A DNA stretch of 60,152 nt from Flavobacteriaceae bacterium UBA4022 (lineage in GTDB: Bacteria > Bacteroidota > Bacteroidia > Flavobacteriales > Flavobacteriaceae). This document shows, piece by piece, positions 8,612 to 16,180 of this stretch. The DNA lies in assembly GCA_002384055.1 (NCBI GenBank), contig DGAU01000013.1, positions 1 through 60,152 of the forward strand. Direction: 5' to 3'. Position numbers and translations under genes: made by a program. Every line of letters starts with the position of its first letter. Positions within the stretch are counted from its first letter, which is position 1. A model generated the notes under the pieces. It ran no database searches and was not told where the DNA came from. It worked only from the letters and a program-made list of their open reading frames with translations.

Positions 8612-9151
8612 TTAAGGGGTGCGTGGCTTTTTTCCGCGCAATTGAGCCAATAACAGGGCTATGGCTATGACAACTGATGGGGCAATTATGGTGCCATACA
8701 TCCAGTTGAGGGCATCTTTGAGGACCATCAAGAAAATGAAAGCCACAAAAAAGGCCAGTGCCGTAATGTTGACATAATGTAAAAACCGCCGTGACTGTTT
8801 TTGCTCATCACACTGGAAGGCTTTAAATATCATGTGACACTTGATCTGGTAAGCCACAAGGAAAATGACCATTACTATTTTCACTTGCATCCAACTATCG
8901 GCCATATGATACAATCTGAGTTGGATCATCCAAAAGGCAAAAAAGAAAGACAATAACATCGAAGGCCACGTCACATAGTACCATATCCGTTTGACTAATT
9001 TCTTGAGGTGCGCACCAAGTATGGACTTACTGGGATCCACATCGTTTAAGGCCTCCCATTGATACACAAACAAACGCCCCGAAGCGATTAACCCAGCAAA
9101 CCAAGTCATGGCAAATAAAAAGTGAAACGTTTTTAAATAATAATACAGCAT
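8612..9151 (-). CDS. hemJ: Protoporphyrinogen IX oxidase HemJ (CopD-related membrane protein)
   Basis: The 179-residue protein has four or five hydrophobic helices and the HemJ signature: H10 in KTFHFLF, the segment TWFAGLIASGRLFVYQ, and K91 in WMQVKIVMVIFLV. The conserved His and Lys are essential residues in studied HemJ proteins. By family knowledge it oxidises protoporphyrinogen IX to protoporphyrin IX in haem synthesis, at the inner membrane. The length is close to the family's usual 140-190 aa. It sits between the BNR-repeat gene (4 nt) and the kinase gene (3 nt), so it is part of a long operon without other haem genes. HemJ belongs to the same wider fold group as CopD copper proteins, but the motif pattern favours HemJ. 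Confidence 0.8.
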   Translation of the reverse strand: MLYYYLKTFHFLFAMTWFAGLIASGRLFVYQWEALNDVDPSKSILGAHLKKLVKRIWYYVTWPSMLLSFFFAFWMIQLRLYHMADSWMQVKIVMVIFLVAYQIKCHMIFKAFQCDEQKQSRRFLHYVNITALAFFVAFIFLMVLKDALNWMYGTIIAPSVVIAIALLLAQLRGKKPRTP

Positions 9152-9155
9152 AGCC

Positions 9156-12100
9156 TTATTCTACAATTAAATAATGCAAGTTAAGGGTGTTAAACGCCTC
9201 ATTGAATATTTTTATTTCTGTTGTAATAAGACCATCTAACGCATCGAGTTCCGTGTTGATTTTTGCGGTCAACTCGTCCTTGACCATGACGTCTTGCTCG
9301 GTTGGTGGAAAATCATCCATACCAACCAGGCTGTTGAGGTGGGCCAATTTGTTGGTGAGCTTTATCGGGAAATTCAACGGGTCTTGACCGCTCTTATTTT
9401 GGGTTTGGTATAACGCTTCTTCTATCGCGGTGAGTGATGCGCTGAGGGCAGAGGCTTTGTCGACCAGATCCGCAACGGTTTCAAGCGCGCCATATTGCTT
9501 TTTAAAAGCCTTGAGTTGGGTGTTGATGGCCCTTATTTTGGTAATGCTTTTGTGCGCTTTATCCACGGTTTGGTTGACCGATTCAATAAAATCGTATTGC
9601 CGCTGTATCCCCGCTAAGTCCGTTTCTGCATTGGCGTCAGGATGCAACTCAAAGTACTGTGTTTGTTGCTCATCCCCCACACGCATGACGACCTTATAAG
9701 TGCCGGGAACCACTTTTGGCGCTTCGGTACTGGCCCACCACAAAATCATGCCATCAAGGCGTTCTGCTCCTGTTCCTTTGAGGTCCCAAACCATCATATT
9801 GTGTCCTTTTTTGGCAGGCAAGGCGTCTTTTTTGGCATCACTGTGGAACGACTTAATGGTGTCGTTGTTTTGGGTCATGAAATGCATAGAAATACGTTGG
9901 TTTTCTGGGTTGTCTAAGGAGTAGTAAACCATAACGCCACCAGGGTGGTTTGTCCCTGAGAGGGTTGAGCCGCTGCGTGCGCGGCCATCCAATCGGTAGG
10001 TGTCTTTGGGCTTGAATAAATAATTTTTTTGCTTAGTGGCCTGAGCCAATTGTCTTAAGACGGAGAGGTCATCGATCATCCAAAGGCTTCGGCCTTGAGT
10101 CGCGACGATCAAATCTTCGTTTTTCAGCGCCAAGTCTGTAATCGGCACAAGAGGTAAATTAAGTTGAAACGATTGCCATTGAGCACCATCATCAAAGGAC
10201 ACATAGAGCCCGGCTTCTGTTCCGGCATAAAGCAATCCGGGTTGGGTCAGGTCTTCGCGGACCACACGCGTAAAGTGCTCTTCAGCAATGCCATTGGTGA
10301 TGCGCTTCCAGCTCTTGCCGAAATCGGAGGTCTTATAAATATAGGGTTGATAATCGCCAGATTTATAGCGGGTTCCAGCGACATAACAAGTCCCGGCATC
10401 ATGCTTTGATGGGGTGATGCTATTGACCATCATCCATTCGGGCCATCCCTTTGGGGTGACATTGGTCCAATGGGCTCCTGCGTCTGTCGAGACATGGACC
10501 AGACCATCATCGCTTCCGGTATAGATCAGCCCTTCTTGGAGCGGCGATTCGGCGGCTGCAAAAATGGTACAGTAGTATTCTACCGAAGTGTTGTCTTGAG
10601 TGATAGGTCCGCCCGAAGAGCCTAGTTTGGCAGGGTCGTTACGGGTCAAATCGGGACTGATGACCTCCCAAGAAGCGCCTTCGTTTGTCGTGGCGTGTAG
10701 GTGGTTGGAAGCCGCATACATTTTTTTGGGGTTGTGTGGCGAAAAGAAGATCGGGAAGTTCCACTGGAAGCGGTACTTAAAATCTTCGGCACCATGTCCC
10801 ATGGGGTTGTCTGGCCAAACACTGACGCTACGCACGGTATTTTTCTTGTGGTTATAACGGGTTAAAAACCCATCATAACTTCCGCCATAAACAATATCGT
10901 TATCCAAGGGATCCACAGCAATGTGGGCACTCTCACCTCCAGCAGTTGCCTCCCAGTGGTCTTCAGTGAGTGAACCGCTTTCGGCGCGGTGCTGGATGCG
11001 GATCGTTGAGTTGTCTTGCTGTGCAGCATAGATGCGGTAGGGAAAAGCGTCATCGGTGGTCACCCGATAAAATTGCGCGGTGGGTTGGTTGTGGTAGGTG
11101 CTCCAAGTTTCGCCGCCGTCGTAGGTGATTTGCGCCCCACCATCGTCGCCCATGATCATACGGCTAGGATTTTCAGGAGCAATCCATAAGTCATGATGGT
11201 CCCCGTGCGGGGCATTGCTCGAGGCGAATGTTTTTCCGCCGTCGGTGCTTTTGTGGTAACGAACATTCAGGACATATACCGTATTTTCGTCTTGAGTGTC
11301 GGCAAAAATACGCGTATAGTACCAAGCACGTTGTCTGAGGCTACGGTCGCTATTGATAAGCGTCCAGGTATCGCCACCATCGTTACTGCGGTAGACGCCA
11401 CCTTTTTCTTTATGTTCGACCATGGCCCAGAGCCGTTCGCTGTTTTGCGGCGAAACGGTAATACCGATGATGCCCAAGGTGCCTTCTGGGAAGCCAGGTC
11501 GCGTCGAAATTTCGGTCCAAGTCTCTCCATAATCGGTACTTTTCCATAGGGCAGAACCTGGTCCTCCACTACTTAAACTGTATGGTGTGCGGCGTACATT
11601 CCATGTCGCGGCATAGAGAATACGGGCATTATTAGGATCGATCGTCAAATCTGTTGCCCCAGCATTTTCATTAGCAAAAAGGGTTTTTTTCCAGCTTTTA
11701 CCTCCATCGGTACTTTTGTATACACCGCGTTCTTGCGTTGGTTTGTAGAGATCTCCAAGCACTGCTGCGTAGACCATGTCAGCGTTTTTGGGATCGGTCA
11801 CAATGCGGGGAATGTGGCGGCTTTTTTCTAGCCCCATAAACGACCAAGTTTTTCCGGCATTGACACTTTTCCACAAGCCAAATCCAGAAGAAACATTTCC
11901 ACGAACGGTCTGTTCACCACCGCCAACATAAATGACGTTTGGATCGCTTTCTGCGACCTCAATAGCGCCTACTGAACCTCCAAAAAACCCATCTGAGATG
12001 TTGTTCCAATGGCGGCCTCCGTCGCGGGTTTTCCAGACGCCTCCTCCGGTTGCCCCGAAATAGAATAAGTTAGGCTTGTCAGCCACCCCAGTGACAGCAG

Positions 12101-12251
12101 CGCTTCGGCCACCTCTAAAGGGGCCGACCAAGCGGTACTCCATGGCATCGAATTGGTCTGTGTCATAGGCCTGTGCTGTAGCCGGTTCGTGGCCCATAAA
12201 TAAGGCGCAAAAAACAATGAGTAGTCGGAAGCAGAAAGAAGAGAAGGTCAT
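9156..12251 (-). CDS. Secreted BNR/Asp-box beta-propeller protein (VPS10/sortilin-like)
   Basis: The 1031-residue protein starts with a Sec signal peptide ending near ATAQA. It then has repeated Asp-box motifs of the form SxDGGxTW: for example STDGGKSW, STDYGETW, SNDGGDTW, STDGGKTF, TSDFGKSW and STDAGAHW. They cover about residues 40-720 and should form two propeller units, as in xyloglucanase-like and sortilin-like proteins. The C-terminal 300 residues hold a beta domain and a helical stretch. Homologues are often labelled glycosyl hydrolase, but I see no defined catalytic residues, so enzymatic activity is not claimed. The ATG at 12251 was chosen over one at 12326 because it begins directly with the signal peptide and lies after a near-consensus promoter box (12275-12282). 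It appears to be the first gene of the run leading to the haloperoxidase pair. Confidence 0.82.
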   Translation of the reverse strand: MTFSSFCFRLLIVFCALFMGHEPATAQAYDTDQFDAMEYRLVGPFRGGRSAAVTGVADKPNLFYFGATGGGVWKTRDGGRHWNNISDGFFGGSVGAIEVAESDPNVIYVGGGEQTVRGNVSSGFGLWKSVNAGKTWSFMGLEKSRHIPRIVTDPKNADMVYAAVLGDLYKPTQERGVYKSTDGGKSWKKTLFANENAGATDLTIDPNNARILYAATWNVRRTPYSLSSGGPGSALWKSTDYGETWTEISTRPGFPEGTLGIIGITVSPQNSERLWAMVEHKEKGGVYRSNDGGDTWTLINSDRSLRQRAWYYTRIFADTQDENTVYVLNVRYHKSTDGGKTFASSNAPHGDHHDLWIAPENPSRMIMGDDGGAQITYDGGETWSTYHNQPTAQFYRVTTDDAFPYRIYAAQQDNSTIRIQHRAESGSLTEDHWEATAGGESAHIAVDPLDNDIVYGGSYDGFLTRYNHKKNTVRSVSVWPDNPMGHGAEDFKYRFQWNFPIFFSPHNPKKMYAASNHLHATTNEGASWEVISPDLTRNDPAKLGSSGGPITQDNTSVEYYCTIFAAAESPLQEGLIYTGSDDGLVHVSTDAGAHWTNVTPKGWPEWMMVNSITPSKHDAGTCYVAGTRYKSGDYQPYIYKTSDFGKSWKRITNGIAEEHFTRVVREDLTQPGLLYAGTEAGLYVSFDDGAQWQSFQLNLPLVPITDLALKNEDLIVATQGRSLWMIDDLSVLRQLAQATKQKNYLFKPKDTYRLDGRARSGSTLSGTNHPGGVMVYYSLDNPENQRISMHFMTQNNDTIKSFHSDAKKDALPAKKGHNMMVWDLKGTGAERLDGMILWWASTEAPKVVPGTYKVVMRVGDEQQTQYFELHPDANAETDLAGIQRQYDFIESVNQTVDKAHKSITKIRAINTQLKAFKKQYGALETVADLVDKASALSASLTAIEEALYQTQNKSGQDPLNFPIKLTNKLAHLNSLVGMDDFPPTEQDVMVKDELTAKINTELDALDGLITTEIKIFNEAFNTLNLHYLIVE

Positions 12252-12274
12252 AGATAAAAGTTTTTTAACGATTT

Positions 12275-12282
12275 TAAAGATA
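12275..12282 (-). promoter_or_regulatory. Probable -7 box for the BNR/hemJ/kinase operon
   Basis: On the minus strand this reads TATCTTTA, one mismatch from TAnnTTTG, 24 nt before the ATG at 12251. No good -33 element is seen. It would drive the BNR-propeller gene and the close-spaced genes after it. Confidence 0.4.
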
Positions 12283-12388
12283 CTAAAAAGTACTGCCCAA
12301 CGACAGCGCGGCGCCCAGAATCTCATCCATAGGGTTCGCCCGAGCCTGGGTGATTTGTTAGGGTTATTTCAAAACAGCAATACAAGCC

Positions 12389-14701
12389 CTAAGGGATGTC
12401 TATCGAGACCCTGTGTTTTAAAACCACCGCATCATTAAGCACAAAGGGCTTGGTCATGGTGTTATCTGGTCGTGGGGCCACGTTGAGTTGTGGATCATCC
12501 AACAGGTCAAAACTAAATTCAAGCACACTGAAGGCGATGTTTTGATCTTTTGGGGCACGGTACTGAATCACCAAACTATCCGATGGTGGCACATAAAAGG
12601 TAAGCAGGTCTTTGTGGGATCGGTTTTTGAAAACATAACCGTCTTTGTCCTTGGGGACTGCAACGCCATTAAAACTTAAATCATTAAAATAATAGGTTGT
12701 ATCCGCATAAAGCTTCAAGACATCCAAAGGCCGCTGCGGGGTTAAGGTCATATAGACTTGGCGCTGCTCATCGATCAGGGTATCTCGGGTGATGGTCATT
12801 TTAGCGGGTTCCAGGACGATGGGCTGTGCCGCTGCGGCATAGGTGTATTGCCGGGCATATTTACTCATCGAAGCTTGCTCAAGTAAGGTGCCTACAGGCT
12901 GCGGATCCTCACCAAGATAACCCCTTACCCACGGGTCGAGCTGTGTGTCGTAGGTGACCCAGTGTGCGCTTTTGTCGTCATGGTCTTGATAGAACAATAG
13001 GCTGTTGGGTTTTTCTCTACCTGGGGCAAAATCACTTTTTGCGTGGGCGGCAAAAAACAAAACGACACCCACGATCATAAAACTACGCTCCCACCAAGGG
13101 TTAATGCGCCAATGGGCGATTGCGGGATAGACCAGGGTGAAGAGTAAGGCGCTAAAGACGGTCGCCAAGACCAGCATAGAAAGACCCAGGCCGACTGGAA
13201 ATGATTGTATGCTTGGGGAGACCAAAAACAGAGCAGGGCTGCACAACACGGTTAAGAGCAATAGCGAGGGGCGTTCCCATCGCAGCATCACAAATAGAGC
13301 AATGAGGCCAAAGGCATATGGGATGATATGGTATGCCGCTCCCGGTAAATAAGCGGCAAACAAGGCATTAAGGGTCCACCAAAAAAACAAGGGCGCAATC
13401 ATGAGTTCGACGGCCGTATAATAGTGGCTTGCCTTGCGGTAAATAAAAAAACAAACCGCTAGGGTAAGGGCCGAAAAAAGGGCGATATAATAATGCCCGT
13501 TATAGGTAAAGCCATGCTGTATCTCGGCATACTGCGGATAGATCCAAAGGATCAGGCGCCATAAGTAAATACCGATTAGAACAGCCAAACCTAGGGTAAC
13601 CAAAAAAGGAATGAAGCCGCCGAGGGCCGACTTGAGGCGCAGTTTATTTGCTCTGACCCCCCAGATCAATAGCGCAATAAGCCCCAAAAGACCCAATAGG
13701 GTCATCACGGGGACCCATGAAAAGGGATAGGTGATCATTTTGACACCCGGAAAGTTGGTGTAGACCAAATCACTCGGGTCCTTGAGGTCTTCGAAATCGG
13801 CTTCTGAATAATAATGCAACAGCGGAAGAAGGTAGCTGCCTTGGTGGGCCAAAGTACTGCGATCCATACGCTCATAGGTGTCATTGGCCGTATGGTAATC
13901 GAAATGGTCATCGATGTGTGCGAAGAAAAACCCATCGATATCACCCTCTTCTCTTAATATGGTCGAGTCGGTATCGTTGGGGAGGAGTTTGTAGACACTA
14001 TACATCAGTGACGAAGCTACCGGGTAGGGCACTCCGGCTTGTACAAAAGAATTGATCAAACCTTTATTGCCCTGATTAGTTTCCACAATCATATTGCTGG
14101 TCCCCCCGCTGCCTCTGGCTTCAAAGTTTAGGGACAAACCAATGTTTTTTGCCCAAGGGTGTTCTCGCACAAAGAGCTTCGCGCCGTCCAGGCCCACCTC
14201 TTCTCCATCGGTAAAGAGTATAATGATGTCGTGCTTGGGCGTTTTGCCTGCGGATAAATAGGCGCGGATACTTTCGAGGATGGTTACCACGCCACTCCCA
14301 GCATCGCTTGCGCCAAATGAAGGCACTAATGCGCTGTCGTAATGTGAAAACACAAGGAGCGCTTTTCCCGATTCCCTACCGGAAATTTTAGCCATGATGT
14401 TGACCGGCTCATCCAAACCGCCATTGCCAGGACTATAGACGTAGCCCTTTTGCGTTTGAGGCTCTAGGCCTAAATCCTTGAGCGCGCCAATGATATAGTC
14501 GCGTACGATGGCATTTTGCGGTGAGCCAATGTGGTGCGGTGCTTCAGATATGGGTTTTAAGTGGTCCAGCGCACGGGAGACCGAATAGACCTCATCGGGC
14601 TGTTGGTCCAGGACAATATTGCGCGGCATGAGTCCGTAAAAACTATAGGCAATCAGCCCAAAAATCAATATCGGGGACCAAAATGTTTGCTTGTTCATCA
14701 T
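12389..14701 (-). CDS. M28-family metallopeptidase fused to a polytopic membrane domain (ERMP1/Fxna-like)
   Basis: Counted from the ATG at 14701 the protein has 770 residues. One N-terminal membrane helix is followed by an M28 aminopeptidase domain with the zinc-site motifs SHYDS (H120), GASDAGSG (D133), TDGEEVG (E167-E168) and a late DDHFDYHTANDT histidine. About eight or nine further membrane helices follow (about 325-555), then a C-terminal extracytoplasmic beta-rich domain. The order matches ER metallopeptidase 1 (Fxna) and bacterial relatives. It should cleave N-terminal residues from peptides on the periplasmic side, in the inner membrane. An upstream in-frame TTG at 14722 is possible, but the tandem ATGs at 14701 and 14698 are better starts. 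The 137-nt gap to the next gene suggests separate transcription. Confidence 0.85.
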   Translation of the reverse strand: MMNKQTFWSPILIFGLIAYSFYGLMPRNIVLDQQPDEVYSVSRALDHLKPISEAPHHIGSPQNAIVRDYIIGALKDLGLEPQTQKGYVYSPGNGGLDEPVNIMAKISGRESGKALLVFSHYDSALVPSFGASDAGSGVVTILESIRAYLSAGKTPKHDIIILFTDGEEVGLDGAKLFVREHPWAKNIGLSLNFEARGSGGTSNMIVETNQGNKGLINSFVQAGVPYPVASSLMYSVYKLLPNDTDSTILREEGDIDGFFFAHIDDHFDYHTANDTYERMDRSTLAHQGSYLLPLLHYYSEADFEDLKDPSDLVYTNFPGVKMITYPFSWVPVMTLLGLLGLIALLIWGVRANKLRLKSALGGFIPFLVTLGLAVLIGIYLWRLILWIYPQYAEIQHGFTYNGHYYIALFSALTLAVCFFIYRKASHYYTAVELMIAPLFFWWTLNALFAAYLPGAAYHIIPYAFGLIALFVMLRWERPSLLLLTVLCSPALFLVSPSIQSFPVGLGLSMLVLATVFSALLFTLVYPAIAHWRINPWWERSFMIVGVVLFFAAHAKSDFAPGREKPNSLLFYQDHDDKSAHWVTYDTQLDPWVRGYLGEDPQPVGTLLEQASMSKYARQYTYAAAAQPIVLEPAKMTITRDTLIDEQRQVYMTLTPQRPLDVLKLYADTTYYFNDLSFNGVAVPKDKDGYVFKNRSHKDLLTFYVPPSDSLVIQYRAPKDQNIAFSVLEFSFDLLDDPQLNVAPRPDNTMTKPFVLNDAVVLKHRVSIDIP

Positions 14702-14777
14702 CTGAAGGGGATTTGAGCTCAATTGAATTTGAGGTTAAGTTAGCAAAATTTGCTTAGCCCATAAGGGTCAAATCAGA

Positions 14778-14951
14778 TCATTTCTTTGGGCCAAAAAAAA
14801 ACAAAAGGGCGCGATAAATTTTCCCGTCCTTACGCCGACGTCTTTGGCGGTAACGGTTGTTGTGGAACTGATTGCGGCAACCATCATCACAAAACTTTTT
14901 GTCCTCACGGCCGATCAGTTTATGACCACATTCTTGACATATTTTTGGCAT
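14778..14951 (-). CDS. Small zinc-ribbon protein (DUF2116-like), 57 aa
   Basis: This small gene encodes 57 residues: MPKICQECGHKLIGRED, then KKFCDDGCRNQFHNNRYRQR and a basic tail. Two CxxC-type pairs, C5-x2-C8 and C21-x3-C25, would bind one zinc ion. The N-terminal half closely resembles small flavobacterial zinc-ribbon proteins in which a segment like GREDKKFCSDSCRNAYNN follows the first pair. Their usual tail contains an INN-LRKNRRIL-like segment. Here the tail is different (RRRKDGKIYRALLFFF) and ends after a run of nine T on the coding strand. The gene may therefore have been altered at its 3' end by slippage, or may simply be a divergent member. It lies 38 nt downstream of the barrel-protein gene and 76 nt upstream of the M28 gene, all on the minus strand. 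Function unknown; nucleic-acid binding is possible. Confidence 0.75.
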   Translation of the reverse strand: MPKICQECGHKLIGREDKKFCDDGCRNQFHNNRYRQRRRRKDGKIYRALLFFFGPKK

Positions 14952-14989
14952 ACATCGAAGTTAGGCCTCTGCCGATTTAAAGCAAATGA

Positions 14990-15889
14990 TTATTGGAGAT
15001 GAAACCGATAAATAACCTCGAATTTAAAAAAAAGACTCCCCGAAAATTCTGGATTGAGTTGGTTGCGGTCGTCGCCAAAACTGAAGGCCGAAAGGCCTAA
15101 GCCTATTTTTTGACCACGCTCATAAACTTCGTAATCATTGGTGGCATACCCCAATTTTAGTCTGTAAAGAAGCGATTTGCTTTTGTTGCCTTTCTGAACG
15201 AAGCTAGAAAAGGCTAAGGCGCTAAGATCTACATAACGAGGTCCGTCGGCATTTGGCTTTAATAAAAAGCTCCGCCCATTGCCCACATAATCGATCCCAT
15301 AGGTCCAAGAGTGGCTGGTGTAGTTCAAATTAAGGGCGATGGGCAATGAGACGTCTGCTTCGAATTTTTTGCTGGGACTCAGATAATAAAAGCCAAAAAT
15401 AGGCGTCGTGAAGAAGCCAAAGGCTTCTTGCGACCCATAAGCCCCAAATTTATAAATCAGGCCCTCGCTTTTTTGATATTTGACAAGAGCAAACCCGCCA
15501 ATCCAAAGTTCGCTAAACATGAGGCTTTGGGGGTCCCCGGCGACTTTGGGTAAGGCCACCAGTGTTGTGCTCCAGAGCGGATCGATGGTATGACTCCAGC
15601 CGATCTTTAGGCCCAGGTTCCAGAGCTGGTCTCTGGTGTTTTCGGGCCCAAGGGCAAGTTCGTTTCTGTTGATGTTGGCCCCGGTAATCAGGACATTGTT
15701 TTGATTCAATACCACAGGCATGGTAAGATCGGCATCAAAGAGAGTGATACGGCTATTTTGATTGCCACCCATAATGTTTTCCCAAGCATTATAGGGGCTT
15801 TCGCCATAACTTACGCGCACCAGGTCGAGGTAGTTCTGGGCAAAAAAAACAGTGGGCAAAATCAAAATAAGGTGCAATAGTCGCTTCAT
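14990..15889 (-). CDS. Outer-membrane beta-barrel protein (DUF6268-like)
   Basis: The 299-residue protein begins with a Sec signal peptide (MKRLLHLILILPTVFFAQ). The mature part consists of alternating amphipathic strands with many aromatic residues and ends in an aromatic-rich strand, VIYRFHLQ, as expected of an outer-membrane barrel. It resembles the DUF6268 group of Bacteroidota barrels, but I am not certain of the family name. No ligand is suggested by the sequence. The ATG at 15889 was preferred to two upstream in-frame starts because it begins directly with the signal peptide. It is divergent from ileS, with about 290 bp between, and is probably the first gene of a minus-strand group with the zinc-ribbon gene. 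Confidence 0.7.
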   Translation of the reverse strand: MKRLLHLILILPTVFFAQNYLDLVRVSYGESPYNAWENIMGGNQNSRITLFDADLTMPVVLNQNNVLITGANINRNELALGPENTRDQLWNLGLKIGWSHTIDPLWSTTLVALPKVAGDPQSLMFSELWIGGFALVKYQKSEGLIYKFGAYGSQEAFGFFTTPIFGFYYLSPSKKFEADVSLPIALNLNYTSHSWTYGIDYVGNGRSFLLKPNADGPRYVDLSALAFSSFVQKGNKSKSLLYRLKLGYATNDYEVYERGQKIGLGLSAFSFGDDRNQLNPEFSGSLFFKFEVIYRFHLQ

Positions 15890-16097
15890 AAACTGAAGAT
15901 ACATCATAATTTCATGTTAGGATTTTTTATTTGAAAACTCCTGGTTTTCAGCCAAAGACTCTTCTTTTTTTTGCTGAAAAATTGTGACTATTTAGACCGA
16001 AGAGGCGCGGTGGCTTTTTGAGAAAAACAGGAGGCATTGATTGAAAATGAATCATTCCTGATGTTTTTTTAGTTCAAAGAGGTTCAAGTGCCCCTAA

Positions 16098-16132
16098 TTT
16101 GGCGTCTATTTCTTCAAAATTTATTACTTTCG
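16098..16132 (+). promoter_or_regulatory. Probable promoter for ileS-dksA-lspA
   Basis: TTTG at 16098-16101 and TACTTTCG at 16125-16132 (one mismatch from TAnnTTTG) are 23 nt apart. Start of transcription would be near 16138, giving a leader of about 43 nt. The 15908-16097 stretch before it holds two unexplained inverted repeats: TGAAAAC/GTTTTCA at 15932-15950, and CAGGA...TCCTG at 16028-16060 enclosing TGATT/AATCA and followed by seven T. Confidence 0.4.
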
Positions 16133-16180
16133 CTAGCGTTTTGGGTCTCCTATGGTCCCGATGCTGAATTACGATAGAAT

